Source: Bacteroidota bacterium
GTDB taxonomy: Bacteria > Bacteroidota > Bacteroidia > Chitinophagales > Chitinophagaceae
Direction: 5' to 3'
DNA length: 40,496 bases
Assembly (NCBI GenBank): GCA_013288285.1
Contig: JABDCE010000020.1
Span: 1-40,496 of the forward strand
Below the pieces are notes generated by a model. That model was not told the DNA's origin, did not search any database, and saw nothing but the letters and a program-made list of their open reading frames with translations. Of the stretch, positions 6,926 through 15,165 are shown piece by piece. Position numbers and translations under genes: made by a program. How positions within the stretch are numbered: the stretch's first letter is position 1; each line of letters begins with the position of its first letter.

Positions 6926-8803
6926 TCATTCCACTTCCACTCTGATGCTTTGCAAACCCCGACTGGTGACGGTGCTGACAAAATATATGCCTCGAGGCAC
7001 AGCTAACATTAACCCAGTCTCCGTATTGGTGGTGGTGGTGATCTGTTTTACTTTTTCACCAAGCATATTAGTCACAACTATGGTTATGTCTTCTGCCATT
7101 TGGGAAGAGACGTTGACTATAAAAGTTCCTTCCGTCGGATTGGGATACGCAGACAGTAGCGGCATATCATTCGCTTCAACCGTTTTTACAGCGTCCGGAC
7201 ACCATGTGATGACGAACTTAAAAGATGCCGTGTCAGATCCGCAAGTGTTGCCGGCAATGTAGAGGACGGTATCCTGATGACCATACTCCATGGGCATGAC
7301 CAGGCCCGAAGGTGAAATAGTGGCAACAGCAGTATTCGTAAGGCGCCACATGCCGCCCGGCACACCACCGGTATCAGTTAAAGAAACACTGTAGCAAAAT
7401 GTGTCTGTGTTAATAGCATCCATTGCGCTGGTGATACCACCCGCATAGGGCTTGGGATTGACGGTGAGCGTAATGATGGAGGAAATGCCGGAAACCGTAT
7501 AAGATATGGTGGCAATGCCTGCGGAAACAGCTGTAACAATGCCCGAACCCGAAGCAATAACAGCCACACTGGTGTTGCTGCTGCTCCAGAAACCAGCAGA
7601 CGTGGTATCTGCCAAAGTATCCGCAACGCCGATGCATTGAGGCGTTGTGCCAGCGATGGGGGCTGCACCATACTTCATCACCGTCGATTGTCCTGTCGCT
7701 GGAACTCCGCTTTCGTCGGAATAGCATACATACAGTTCATTCCGGTTGCTGATGGCCATATACGCGGAACCAGTAATACCCGGGGAGATATATGGGGGAC
7801 CAACAATTACCCAACTGCTCCCATTGAAACGCTTTACGGCAAGCCGGGCACCAGCGCCAAAGTCAGGGTAACATACATACGGTTTATTATCGCTGCTGAA
7901 TACTATTGACGTATATTGGGTCGTGCCAACGGAGATGCTCCCCGTGCCGACGGCAGACCAGCCTGTACCGTTAAATTTCATGACGTAAGCCGGGGTGGAG
8001 CCACTATAGTGCCCGCCGGCAAATGCTATGTAAGGTATACCTGCTGTATCTAAAGCGATGGAGGTGAATTGTGCCGTATCAGGCGTAAAGGCGGGGCTGC
8101 CCACACTTACCCAGCCCGTACCATTGAATTTCATGACTGTTGCCTTCCAGCTACTTGCATCGTCCTGGTAAACAACGAAGGGCGTGCCGCTACGGTCTAT
8201 TACCATCGCCTCATATTGGCTCCATCCCAGTGAGAATCCGGGGCTGCCGACATTTACCCAACTACTGCCGTCATATTTCATTACAGAGGCTTTATTACCA
8301 TAACCGCCATCATTGAAGGCGACATAAGGTGCACCTGCACTATCCATAACCAGGGATATGTAACTTACTACGCCGGCTGAGATACCGGGAGTGCCCACAT
8401 ACACCCAGCTCGTACCATCATATTTCATGACTGTGGCCTTACCGCCTCCATAACTAGCGTCACTGAATGCGAGGTACGGTGTGTCTGCTTTGCCAATAGC
8501 AATGGACGTACATATTGCAGAGTTTGTGGTAAAACACGGACTGCCGACATTTACCCACGAGCTGCCATTTATTTTTTTTACTGTAGCCTGATAGAGGCCG
8601 CAGGACATATCCGTATAGGCCACGTATGCCGTGCCGTGCCTGTCAATGGCAACTGTGCCGGAATAGGCCTCTCCTGCCGAAAAGTGGGCAATGCCTACAG
8701 TGTCCCAGCTCTGGGCAATAGCAGTGCCATATACAGCAATAGTGAACAAAAGGACCAATAAACTATTGCGCATCCAGCGCCGCTTAACGAGATAACTGCT
8801 CAT
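6926..8803 (-). CDS. Secreted repeat protein with Ig-like domain and T9SS sorting domain
   Basis: 625 residues. After a signal peptide (the hydrophobic stretch LLVLLFTIAVYGTAIAQ ends near residue 31; M11 is an alternative start) there are about seven repeats of roughly 52 residues. Each has a YTSIALDxxGxPYVAF-like strand, a KATVMKYDGTSWVxVGSP-like strand and a G/S-rich loop, probably one beta-propeller blade each. From about 400 a bacterial Ig-like (BIg2-type) domain follows (FWSSSNTSVAVI, GIVTAVSAGIATISY), then a less clear beta domain to ~530, and a type A T9SS sorting domain (YPNPTEGTF to SIRVEVE). The protein is predicted to be a surface or released binding protein; no catalytic residues were recognised. 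It has its own -7 box and shares the cargo architecture of the NHL-repeat neighbour without being its close paralogue. Confidence 0.82.
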   Translation of the reverse strand: MSSYLVKRRWMRNSLLVLLFTIAVYGTAIAQSWDTVGIAHFSAGEAYSGTVAIDRHGTAYVAYTDMSCGLYQATVKKINGSSWVNVGSPCFTTNSAICTSIAIGKADTPYLAFSDASYGGGKATVMKYDGTSWVYVGTPGISAGVVSYISLVMDSAGAPYVAFNDGGYGNKASVMKYDGSSWVNVGSPGFSLGWSQYEAMVIDRSGTPFVVYQDDASSWKATVMKFNGTGWVSVGSPAFTPDTAQFTSIALDTAGIPYIAFAGGHYSGSTPAYVMKFNGTGWSAVGTGSISVGTTQYTSIVFSSDNKPYVCYPDFGAGARLAVKRFNGSSWVIVGPPYISPGITGSAYMAISNRNELYVCYSDESGVPATGQSTVMKYGAAPIAGTTPQCIGVADTLADTTSAGFWSSSNTSVAVIASGSGIVTAVSAGIATISYTVSGISSIITLTVNPKPYAGGITSAMDAINTDTFCYSVSLTDTGGVPGGMWRLTNTAVATISPSGLVMPMEYGHQDTVLYIAGNTCGSDTASFKFVITWCPDAVKTVEANDMPLLSAYPNPTEGTFIVNVSSQMAEDITIVVTNMLGEKVKQITTTTNTETGLMLAVPRGIYFVSTVTSRGLQSIRVEVE

Positions 8804-8833
8804 AGGAAATTTCTAAAAGGTGCGGTATTAGTG

Positions 8834-8841
8834 CAAAAATA
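8834..8841 (-). promoter_or_regulatory. -7 box TATTTTTG, T9SS cargo gene
   Basis: The minus strand reads TATTTTTGCAC, an exact TAnnTTTG match 30 bases from the ATG at 8803. The following GCAC is shared with other -7 boxes in this window (11821, 37929, 38830). Confidence 0.5.
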
Positions 8842-9288
8842 GGCATTAAGCCCTACACATGATGTACCAACATAATTGCAAACGGCACGGTTGCCTATCA
8901 TAATGTAAAGTATATCAGCCTCGGTTGGAAAAAAAATTTAGATGTGTAGCCCTATTTCAAGACGCTTCAGTCGAAAAATACTCCCATATAGTAGCACATC
9001 CATTTAATTCGGCTAAGAAACCGGGGTAAACCTACCCCACAAAAAATACCCCCAGCACAAATCATTGAGCCATTACGTTAACGAATTGAAAACGAATAAG
9101 GTTACCAATATCATCTGTCTGAACCAGTTTATAATAATTTAAGCCATAATAATTTATACTGGCATGATTTTACTATGCATATATTCTTTTAATGGGCCTA
9201 CATCTTTTTTCATTACAAATTTAAAAATGTATCTTCTTTTTCGTCATCATTATATAACTGTACAGCAAGGTTTTTTTAATCAATCACC
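8842..9288. other. Intergenic region before the two-component cluster
   Basis: A 447-base AT-rich gap between divergently transcribed genes. An 11-bp direct repeat ATAATAATTTA occurs at 9131-9141 and 9146-9156 (15-bp period) and could be a binding site. No exact TAnnTTTG box was found upstream of the response regulator start at 9289, and no small gene is convincing. Confidence 0.4.
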
Positions 9289-9747
9289 ATGAACTTTCAA
9301 CAACCGAACCCTGCGCTTAATATTCTGCTGGCAGATGACGATATCGATGATTGCATATTTTTTAAAGGGGCTGTTGAAAAACTGCCTTTGTTAACCAATC
9401 TCTTAGCCGTGCATGATGGAAACCAACTCATGCAATTGCTCACAAACGAAACCTATGAACTTCCCGATGTTCTTTTCCTCGATCTGAATATGCCACGCAA
9501 AAACGGCTTCGAATGTCTATCAGAAATAAAGCTCAACGAAAAACTGAAACATCTTCCCGTAGTCATGTTCTCCACTTCCAATGACGAGCAGGTGGTGAGC
9601 AGGCTGTACCAGAATGGCGCGCAATACTTCATTCGCAAACCACCTATAATTTCTCAATACGAAAAAATAATCCACAATACACTCACCCTGATTGCACAAA
9701 AACATATGCTGCAACCGGCAAGAGAGCACTTTGTACTCGAAGCATAG
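9289..9747 (+). CDS. Single-domain response regulator (Rcp1-like receiver)
   Basis: 152 residues made of one CheY-type receiver and no output domain. The acidic pocket is D16/D17 (LLADDDIDD), the phosphoacceptor D65 (LFLDLNMPRKNG), the conserved S95/T96 (MFSTS) and K117 (FIRKPP), so phosphorylation competence is expected. The NMPRKNGFE and KPP context is that of the receivers often paired with bacteriophytochromes or PAS histidine kinases (Rcp1-like). It is the first of three genes (receiver, kinase, receiver) on the plus strand, 45 bases before the kinase. Its partner is probably that kinase. Output must come through a further protein or phosphate exchange, since it has no DNA-binding part. 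Confidence 0.9.
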   Translation: MNFQQPNPALNILLADDDIDDCIFFKGAVEKLPLLTNLLAVHDGNQLMQLLTNETYELPDVLFLDLNMPRKNGFECLSEIKLNEKLKHLPVVMFSTSNDEQVVSRLYQNGAQYFIRKPPIISQYEKIIHNTLTLIAQKHMLQPAREHFVLEA

Positions 9748-9792
9748 ATATAAACTGTATTCCCTTATTTTTTTCAAACCAAGGCATCCTAA

Positions 9793-11181
9793 ATGAACCA
9801 GCACATAGACGACATAAGGTCCAATGAATTGATGGCGGCCAACAAAGAGCTGGCCTTTCAGCACAAAGAGAAAGAGAAACGCGCTGCCGAGCTGGGCATT
9901 GCAAATAAAGAACTGGCCTTTCAAAATCAGGAGAAAGGAAAAAGAGCTGAGGAACTGGGTATAGCTAATAAAGAACTGCTCTTTCAGAATAAAGAAAAGG
10001 AAAAAAGAGCAAGCGAGCTGGGTATAGCTAATAAAGAGCTGGTCTTTCAAAACGAAGAAAAAGAAAAACGTGCGGCGGAATTAGGCATTGCTAATAAAGA
10101 ACTGGTCTTTCAAAACCAGGAGAAGGAAAAACGCGCAGCAGAATTAAGCATTGCAAACAAAGAACTGCTTTTTCAGAACCAGGAGAAAGAGAAGCGCGCG
10201 GCAGAGCTCATCATTGCCAACAAAGAGCTGGCTTTTCAAAACGAAGAAAAAGAAAAGCGGGCGGCAGAGCTCATCATTGCCAACAAAGAACTGGCTTTTC
10301 AGAATGATGAGAAAGAAAAAAGAGCGGCAGAGTTGATCGTTGCCAACAAAGAACTGGCCTTTCAAAACAAAGAAAAAGAAAAACGGGCGGCAGAGCTGAT
10401 CGTTGCCAACAAAGAACTGGCTTTTCAAAACGAAGAAAAAGAAAAAAGAGCGGCCGAGCTGATCATTGCCAACAAAGAGTTACTGGCATTCACCTATATA
10501 TCCAGCCACGATTTACAAGAGCCACTACGCAAAATACAAACCTTTGTCACCGTCATTCTCGAAAATGAGCATGCAAATCTATCAGAAAACGGCAAATATA
10601 ATTTCCAGCGAATGCAACTGGCAGCAAGCAGAATGCAGCAACTCATCGAAGATCTGCTGGCTTTCTCACGCATCAGCACTACCGACCACAAGTTTGAAAA
10701 AACCGATCTCCATATAATTGTTGAAGAAATCAGAGCTGATCTGAAAGACACTATCCATGAAAAAAATGCAACCATCAAAGCTACCGACTTATGCGATGCC
10801 AATATTATCCCCTTCCAGTTTCGCCAGCTGATGTACAACCTCATCAGCAATGCGCTCAAATTTTCTCAACCCGGGATTCCGCTGCAAATAACAATAATGT
10901 GCGAAATTGTAAAAGGCAGTAAGCTAAATAATGCAAAGCTCTCACCGGAAAAAAATTATTGCCACATCGTTGTTAAAGACAACGGTATCGGCTTCGAACC
11001 TGAATTCAGTGAACGTATTTTTGAAGTATTCCAGAAGCTGCACAGCAAAGAAGTATATGCAGGCACAGGCATCGGGCTGGCCATTGTTAAAAAGATAGTA
11101 GAGAATCACAATGGCATTATCATCGCAACAGGCGAATTGAACAAAGGAGCAACATTCGATATTTATATTCCTGCCAGTTGA
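9793..11181 (+). CDS. Sensor-less histidine kinase with ten 21-residue coiled-coil repeats
   Basis: 462 residues. Residues 16-225 are ten tandem copies of a 21-residue unit (ANKELxFQN then xEKEKRAAEL and two variable residues), followed by the first residues of an eleventh copy that runs directly into the kinase core. Twenty-one residues are three heptads, so the region should be one continuous charged coiled coil. The HisKA domain has phosphoacceptor H239 (ISSHDLQEPLRK). The HATPase domain shows the N box (LMYNLISNALKFS), G1 (DNGIGF) and G2 (GTGIGLAIVKKI) motifs and should be active. There is no signal peptide, membrane segment or recognised sensor domain, so the protein is predicted to be cytoplasmic. 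The stimulus must act on the coiled coil, on the short N-terminus or through a partner. It lies between two single-domain receivers, its likely phosphotransfer partners. Confidence 0.9.
   Translation: MNQHIDDIRSNELMAANKELAFQHKEKEKRAAELGIANKELAFQNQEKGKRAEELGIANKELLFQNKEKEKRASELGIANKELVFQNEEKEKRAAELGIANKELVFQNQEKEKRAAELSIANKELLFQNQEKEKRAAELIIANKELAFQNEEKEKRAAELIIANKELAFQNDEKEKRAAELIVANKELAFQNKEKEKRAAELIVANKELAFQNEEKEKRAAELIIANKELLAFTYISSHDLQEPLRKIQTFVTVILENEHANLSENGKYNFQRMQLAASRMQQLIEDLLAFSRISTTDHKFEKTDLHIIVEEIRADLKDTIHEKNATIKATDLCDANIIPFQFRQLMYNLISNALKFSQPGIPLQITIMCEIVKGSKLNNAKLSPEKNYCHIVVKDNGIGFEPEFSERIFEVFQKLHSKEVYAGTGIGLAIVKKIVENHNGIIIATGELNKGATFDIYIPAS
9838..10467 (+). repeat. Ten 63-bp in-frame tandem repeats inside the kinase gene
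   Basis: 630 bases, exactly ten units of 63 bp, encoding residues 16-225 of the kinase. Units 6-10 are the most alike at DNA level (AACAAAGAACTGGC, TTTCAAAAC, GAGAAAGAAAA, GCGGCAGAGCT), while units 1-3 diverge more, as expected when an array expands from its 3' side. Because the unit length is a multiple of three, copy-number change keeps the frame and only alters coiled-coil length. Confidence 0.92.
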
Positions 11182-11244
11182 ATGATCACCACACGGCTAT
11201 GAGCCATATAATTTCATATCATTTTTTAAATCAGAGACTTTACC

Positions 11245-11670
11245 GTGAATAAGAATGGACCAATTTTAGTAATTGAAGACGATCCCGACGACCAGCGGTT
11301 TATTCAAATGGTCTATAACAAACTTAATTATTCAAATGAATTGGTTTTTCTGGATAATGGTGAAATGGCTATTGATTATCTCATACAAATGAAGAAGATC
11401 CCTTTTCTCATAATCTCTGACTTAAATATGCCCAAGATCAACGGACTGGAGCTGCGTGAACGGGTAAAGAAAAATGAGTCAATAAACATTAAGTGCGTTC
11501 CTTATATCATTCTCTCCACTACGGTCACAAAAAATTTCATCAACGATGCTTATCTGATGGGGATACAAGGTTATTTCAAAAAACCAATGGATCCAAATGA
11601 GTTACTGACAATGTTAAAAGGTATAATTGATTACTGGAAAGTAAGTCATACTCCGGGGATGTATATGTAA
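11245..11670 (+). CDS. Single-domain response regulator
   Basis: 141 residues, one receiver domain. Acidic pocket E11/D12/D13 (VIEDDPDD), phosphoacceptor D59 (IISDLNMPKINGLE), S91/T92 (ILSTT) and K113 (FKKPMD) are present. The start is a GTG at 11245; no in-frame ATG lies near the beginning. There is no output domain. It follows the repeat kinase by 63 bases and is probably in the same transcription unit. Together with the receiver at 9289 it gives one kinase two possible targets, as in phosphate-sink or branched relay arrangements. It is not closely similar to the first receiver. Confidence 0.88.
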   Translation: MNKNGPILVIEDDPDDQRFIQMVYNKLNYSNELVFLDNGEMAIDYLIQMKKIPFLIISDLNMPKINGLELRERVKKNESINIKCVPYIILSTTVTKNFINDAYLMGIQGYFKKPMDPNELLTMLKGIIDYWKVSHTPGMYM

Positions 11671-11820
11671 TCCTCCAGGAGTCCATATCCTATTTCCAAC
11701 CTCGTTCGCTGGGGAGCAAATAATAAATATTATTTCAACTGCTGCACTACCGCTGGCGATGGTTTTTTCGCTCTCACTCTCCGCACTCGCGCTCGCCTTA
11801 ACGGGCTGCTTTCTTTTTTG

Positions 11821-11828
11821 TAGATTTG
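11821..11828 (+). promoter_or_regulatory. -7 box TAGATTTG, RmlD-like gene
   Basis: An exact TAnnTTTG match, 20 bases before the ATG at 11849. The sequence continues CGCACC, the same ATTTGCGCACC as at the box upstream of the DUF1835 gene (37929). Confidence 0.55.
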
Positions 11829-11848
11829 CGCACCTTAATATCATTTAA

Positions 11849-12733
11849 ATGAAAGTATTTATATCAGGAGCATCGGGTTTGGTAGGCAGCAACTGCCTGA
11901 AGCATTTCACAGAGCAGGGCTGGGATACTGTCGGCTCTTACTTCTCCTTCCAAACCGATGACACGGTATTCTATGATACCCTCAATGCCGGCCATCCGCA
12001 AAACTTCGATATTGCGGAGTTCGCACCAGATGTTATTGTGCATTGTGGCGCCCTCACCCATGTAGATTATTGCGAGGCCCACGAGGAAGAAAGTTACGAA
12101 AAGACCGTTCAAAGCACCATCAACCTCGTGCAGGTAGCCCGGGACTGCAAGGCTAAGATGGTTTATATATCCACAGATTATGTCTTTGACGGCGAGCATG
12201 GACCTTACCGGGAAGATGCACCCCTCAACCCATTGAGCGTATATGCCCGTCACAAGCTGGAGGCCGAGCAGATAGTCCTCCGCGATGTGCTCGGCTCCCT
12301 GGTACTCCGGGTCACCAATGTATATGGTAATGAGATCCGCGGTAAGAACTTTGTGGCCCGTATTGTAGATCAATGCAAGAACAATCAGAAGCTAACCCTA
12401 AAACTCCCGTACGATCAGTATGCGTCTCCGGCCAATGCCTGGGATATAGCCCGTGCCATGTATGTGTTGCTGCGAGATAATAAGGAAGGCGTATATAATA
12501 TAGGCGGTACTGATTACCTCAACCGTGTGGAACTTGCGCTTCGTGTGCTCAGTTATTTCCCCGCTGCGGAGTACGACCTCATTCCCATCTCCACAGCAGA
12601 CATGAAGCAACCTGCCGCACGTCCGCTGTTGGGTGGATTTGTAAAAGTGAAATTCAGTAACGAATACCCCGAGTTTCTATTCGGTAATATAGATAGCTAC
12701 ATGAAAGAGCAGATGCAGAAAGTAGAACTTTAA
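11849..12733 (+). CDS. RmlD-like NAD(P)-dependent sugar-nucleotide reductase
   Basis: 294 residues of the extended short-chain dehydrogenase group, nearest to dTDP-4-dehydrorhamnose reductase (RmlD). The Rossmann entry is G7-x2-G10-x2-G13 (SGASGLVGS). The catalytic residues are S108/T109 (YISTDYVFDG) and Y132/K136 (YARHK). DYVFDGEHGPYRED and NPLSVYARHKLEAE are typical of the RmlD substrate-binding family. The usual reaction is NADPH reduction of a 4-keto sugar nucleotide, feeding dTDP-rhamnose to polysaccharide synthesis; a related deoxysugar is equally possible. No rmlA, rmlB or rmlC gene is next to it, so the specific substrate is uncertain. It is monocistronic with its own promoter box and convergent to a small membrane protein gene. 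Confidence 0.82.
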   Translation: MKVFISGASGLVGSNCLKHFTEQGWDTVGSYFSFQTDDTVFYDTLNAGHPQNFDIAEFAPDVIVHCGALTHVDYCEAHEEESYEKTVQSTINLVQVARDCKAKMVYISTDYVFDGEHGPYREDAPLNPLSVYARHKLEAEQIVLRDVLGSLVLRVTNVYGNEIRGKNFVARIVDQCKNNQKLTLKLPYDQYASPANAWDIARAMYVLLRDNKEGVYNIGGTDYLNRVELALRVLSYFPAAEYDLIPISTADMKQPAARPLLGGFVKVKFSNEYPEFLFGNIDSYMKEQMQKVEL

Positions 12734-12766
12734 CTGCATCTGATACTATTGCCGTGGCAAGCCCTA

Positions 12767-13162
12767 TCAGGCTATATCCGGGTGAGTAGGCACATATTTC
12801 GGTACCCGTTTGATGATGAACAGCCAGAATAGCGCAGACGCTACCGGCGCCAGTACTGACAGGAATACGATCCATACTAACTTATCTGCTGAATTCATGT
12901 GTTTGAACCTGGCCAGCAACACTAAGCAGTAGATGAATATTGGCGCTGTGATAGTAGCAGCAGCAGCCAGCATCACAAGCATGGTATCGTAGTTCTGGCT
13001 GGTGATACCTACTACAGCTGCGGCCTGGTGGTGGCCTTCAGACAGCGGCACCAGCAATGTGAGGTAGTAGACAAAGCAGGCGAAGAACGCCGCTATGGGT
13101 ATAAAGCAAATGATGCCTATCCTTGTTTTCGCTTTTTCGTCAAAAACCATTAGGTTTTCCAT
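12767..13162 (-). CDS. Small membrane protein of unknown function
   Basis: 131 residues with three strongly hydrophobic segments, about 15-38 (IGIICFIPIAAFFACFVYYL), 59-84 (TMLVMLAAAATITAPIFIYCLVLL in two parts) and 92-116 (KLVWIVFLSVLAP, ALFWLFII), and a basic C-terminus (KRVPKYVPTHP). The last segment, with a proline and IIKRVP after it, loosely recalls the membrane segment of PLDc_N-type proteins, but I do not claim membership. It stands alone, convergent to the RmlD-like gene, and has a perfect 16-bp palindrome just upstream of its start. The coding reading is supported by continuous hydrophobic structure; the function is unknown. Confidence 0.65.
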   Translation of the reverse strand: MENLMVFDEKAKTRIGIICFIPIAAFFACFVYYLTLLVPLSEGHHQAAAVVGITSQNYDTMLVMLAAAATITAPIFIYCLVLLARFKHMNSADKLVWIVFLSVLAPVASALFWLFIIKRVPKYVPTHPDIA

Positions 13163-13177
13163 AATTGGGGATTTTTA

Positions 13178-13193
13178 GTTAACAATTGTTAAC
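13178..13193. promoter_or_regulatory. Perfect 16-bp palindrome upstream of the small membrane gene
   Basis: GTTAACAATTGTTAAC is a perfect dyad, 15 bases upstream of the ATG at 13162. Its position fits an operator overlapping the leader or promoter. The gene responding to it would be the small membrane protein; no regulator is assigned. Confidence 0.45.
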
Positions 13194-13244
13194 CTAATCA
13201 CCTAAAAATTATGCCGCCGGCTTAATAAACGGGAACCATTAAAC

Positions 13245-15143
13245 TTAATTTAACTTGAACGTGGGATTATATCGCCGGGCGATCAACTCATATTTGCTTG
13301 CGGAGTCCACATTCCCCATCAGCTTGTAGCAGAGTGCTATATTCTGGTACAGTGTATTAAACTCAGGATTTACCGCCAGTCCCATACTGGCATAATGAAT
13401 AGCAGAATCATACTTACCTATACTGCCATAGCATGCCGACAGATTAGCATACGCTTCCGCGTCGTTAGGATCTAAATCGAGTTGCGTTTTGCATAATGCA
13501 ATGGATTGGCGGTATTTTCTTGTGACGAAATATACTTTTGCAAGGTTGGTCCTTACATCATGAAATCCGGGATTTATTTTCAGCGCCTGTTTATCATACG
13601 CCTCCGCAGAATCGTACATGGAGATATTAAAAAATAAATACCCAGCATTGGCATACGCATCAGCAAATTCCGGGTAGATATTGATTGCCTGTCTAAAGTA
13701 CCCTATCGCTTCCTCTCTCGTCTGTTTTTGCGATAGTGGATCACTTTCATTCACGGCTACTGTTTTTTCCAGTTCGTATCCCACAAAATACCTTAGCCTG
13801 CAATTGTTAGGTGATTTGGGAATATCCGTGGTGAATAGTGTGTAATTGTCGCGCCACTCGCCGTTACGGTCAACAGTGATGAACAAGTAAATAAGAGCTA
13901 TGGGAATTATTACACCCAATATCTTTGGCTGCTTTAATATGGAGAGGTTTCCGGATGATGCTTTTCCAGCGTACTTTTCAAGAATAAGTGCCAGGGCCAG
14001 ACAGAACCCAACAGACCCAAAGAAAGTAAACCGCTCCCCTATGGCTAATAAAAAAAGAATATTGGTGAATAATGAGATCGTAATGAGATAAAATAAAATA
14101 GCAAACGCGTAGGGATCCTTTTGGTTTTTAAATAAACATCTTATACCGGCAAAGATCAGGAAAAGATATACCGGCAAAGATACCAGCACCAGGGGATCAC
14201 TAAAATGTGCAAAAGGAATACTATTGTATGAGTAATCAGAGATAAGCGGGTAAGGAAAAAATAGGAATTTAATATAATAGCCTGAGACCAAAACGGCCGT
14301 AGCTATCCTTGATTCAAAAGAAAGGTCGGCCTTAACTAGCGGATTTTCTATGAAACTGGCGCTGCCTATCTTTCCCACATTATAGTGACTTAAGACTGAA
14401 TATCTTATTGTAAGGAAGACAATGACCGCAAGTAGAACACTCGCCATTATATGAACGCTACGTTTTCTGTTTTCATTCCGGTAAAAAAAGAAAATAAGTG
14501 GAATGACGGCAAGAAAAGTAACTACAGTTTCTTTGGATAATAATGACAGAAAAAAGCAAATGAAAGCAACCACTAATTGTACAAATTTACCGGTCTGTAC
14601 ATACTTTATAAATACATTCAAACTGATAAAAGCAAAGAAAAAACAAAGCAATTCGTCCCTGCTTTTTATATTGGCAACTACCTCTGTATGTATAGGATGT
14701 AATGCAAATAATAAAGACGCGATAAAGGCAACATTAGTTCTTTGCCTTTCGAAAAGCTCATCTAAAAAAAGGAAAAGCAATATAACACAACCCGCAAACA
14801 ACAAGACGTTGATGAAATGGTATGAAACCGGGTTCAATTCAGAAAATTCATATTCTGCCGCAAATGTTACCAAAGACAATGGACGATAATAATCATTTGA
14901 ATTTTTCAAAGACCCATACCGGTATGGCGTGGCCAGTAATTCAGGTATCGCTCGAATTCCTTTGGCGACAACCTTGTTTTCTTTTATCGCATCATTATCA
15001 TCGAACACAAAACCATTTTTCACTGTATTCGCATACGCAACAAATGAAATAAACCCAAGCAGCAATATATACTTCAGATGCATAGAAAATTTGCTCCGAT
15101 GGCCGGAAGGATTTTCTATTCGGAATTCATCTTGAGTTGTCAT
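13245..15143 (-). CDS. TMTC-like membrane glycosyltransferase with TPR tail
   Basis: 632 residues. The N-terminal ~440 residues are a polytopic membrane region with the layout of GT-C O-mannosyltransferases of the TMTC type: FDDN (47-50) in the first periplasmic loop, YYRP (85-88), HFIN (109-112) and ALHPIHTEVVANIKSRDELL (147-166). From about 450 to the end there are four to five TPR units (AIGYFRQAINIYPEFADAY, AEAYDKQALKINPGFHD, SIALCKTQLDLDPNDAEAY, AIHYASMGLAVNPEF). Eukaryotic TMTC proteins transfer mannose from a lipid donor to extracellular proteins; a similar lipid-linked-sugar transferase role is inferred here. It lies 22 bases downstream of the PolX-like gene and may be co-transcribed with it, without obvious functional link. 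Confidence 0.75.
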   Translation of the reverse strand: MTTQDEFRIENPSGHRSKFSMHLKYILLLGFISFVAYANTVKNGFVFDDNDAIKENKVVAKGIRAIPELLATPYRYGSLKNSNDYYRPLSLVTFAAEYEFSELNPVSYHFINVLLFAGCVILLFLFLDELFERQRTNVAFIASLLFALHPIHTEVVANIKSRDELLCFFFAFISLNVFIKYVQTGKFVQLVVAFICFFLSLLSKETVVTFLAVIPLIFFFYRNENRKRSVHIMASVLLAVIVFLTIRYSVLSHYNVGKIGSASFIENPLVKADLSFESRIATAVLVSGYYIKFLFFPYPLISDYSYNSIPFAHFSDPLVLVSLPVYLFLIFAGIRCLFKNQKDPYAFAILFYLITISLFTNILFLLAIGERFTFFGSVGFCLALALILEKYAGKASSGNLSILKQPKILGVIIPIALIYLFITVDRNGEWRDNYTLFTTDIPKSPNNCRLRYFVGYELEKTVAVNESDPLSQKQTREEAIGYFRQAINIYPEFADAYANAGYLFFNISMYDSAEAYDKQALKINPGFHDVRTNLAKVYFVTRKYRQSIALCKTQLDLDPNDAEAYANLSACYGSIGKYDSAIHYASMGLAVNPEFNTLYQNIALCYKLMGNVDSASKYELIARRYNPTFKLN

Positions 15144-15165
15144 TAGCTTTAGGAAATTTACCCGA

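Noticed and set aside
9520-10428. Long minus-strand frames opposite the repeat kinase and first receiver
   Set aside because: They are open only because the 63-bp unit happens to lack stops in that frame; the products are low-complexity mirror images of the repeat.
9838-10467. Regular 63-bp repeats that could suggest a CRISPR array
   Set aside because: Units are contiguous without spacers, keep one reading frame and encode a coiled coil inside an intact kinase gene.
11614-11844. Minus-strand frame of 76 codons in the gap before the RmlD-like gene
   Set aside because: It overlaps the receiver gene and the probable promoter, and has no recognisable structure.
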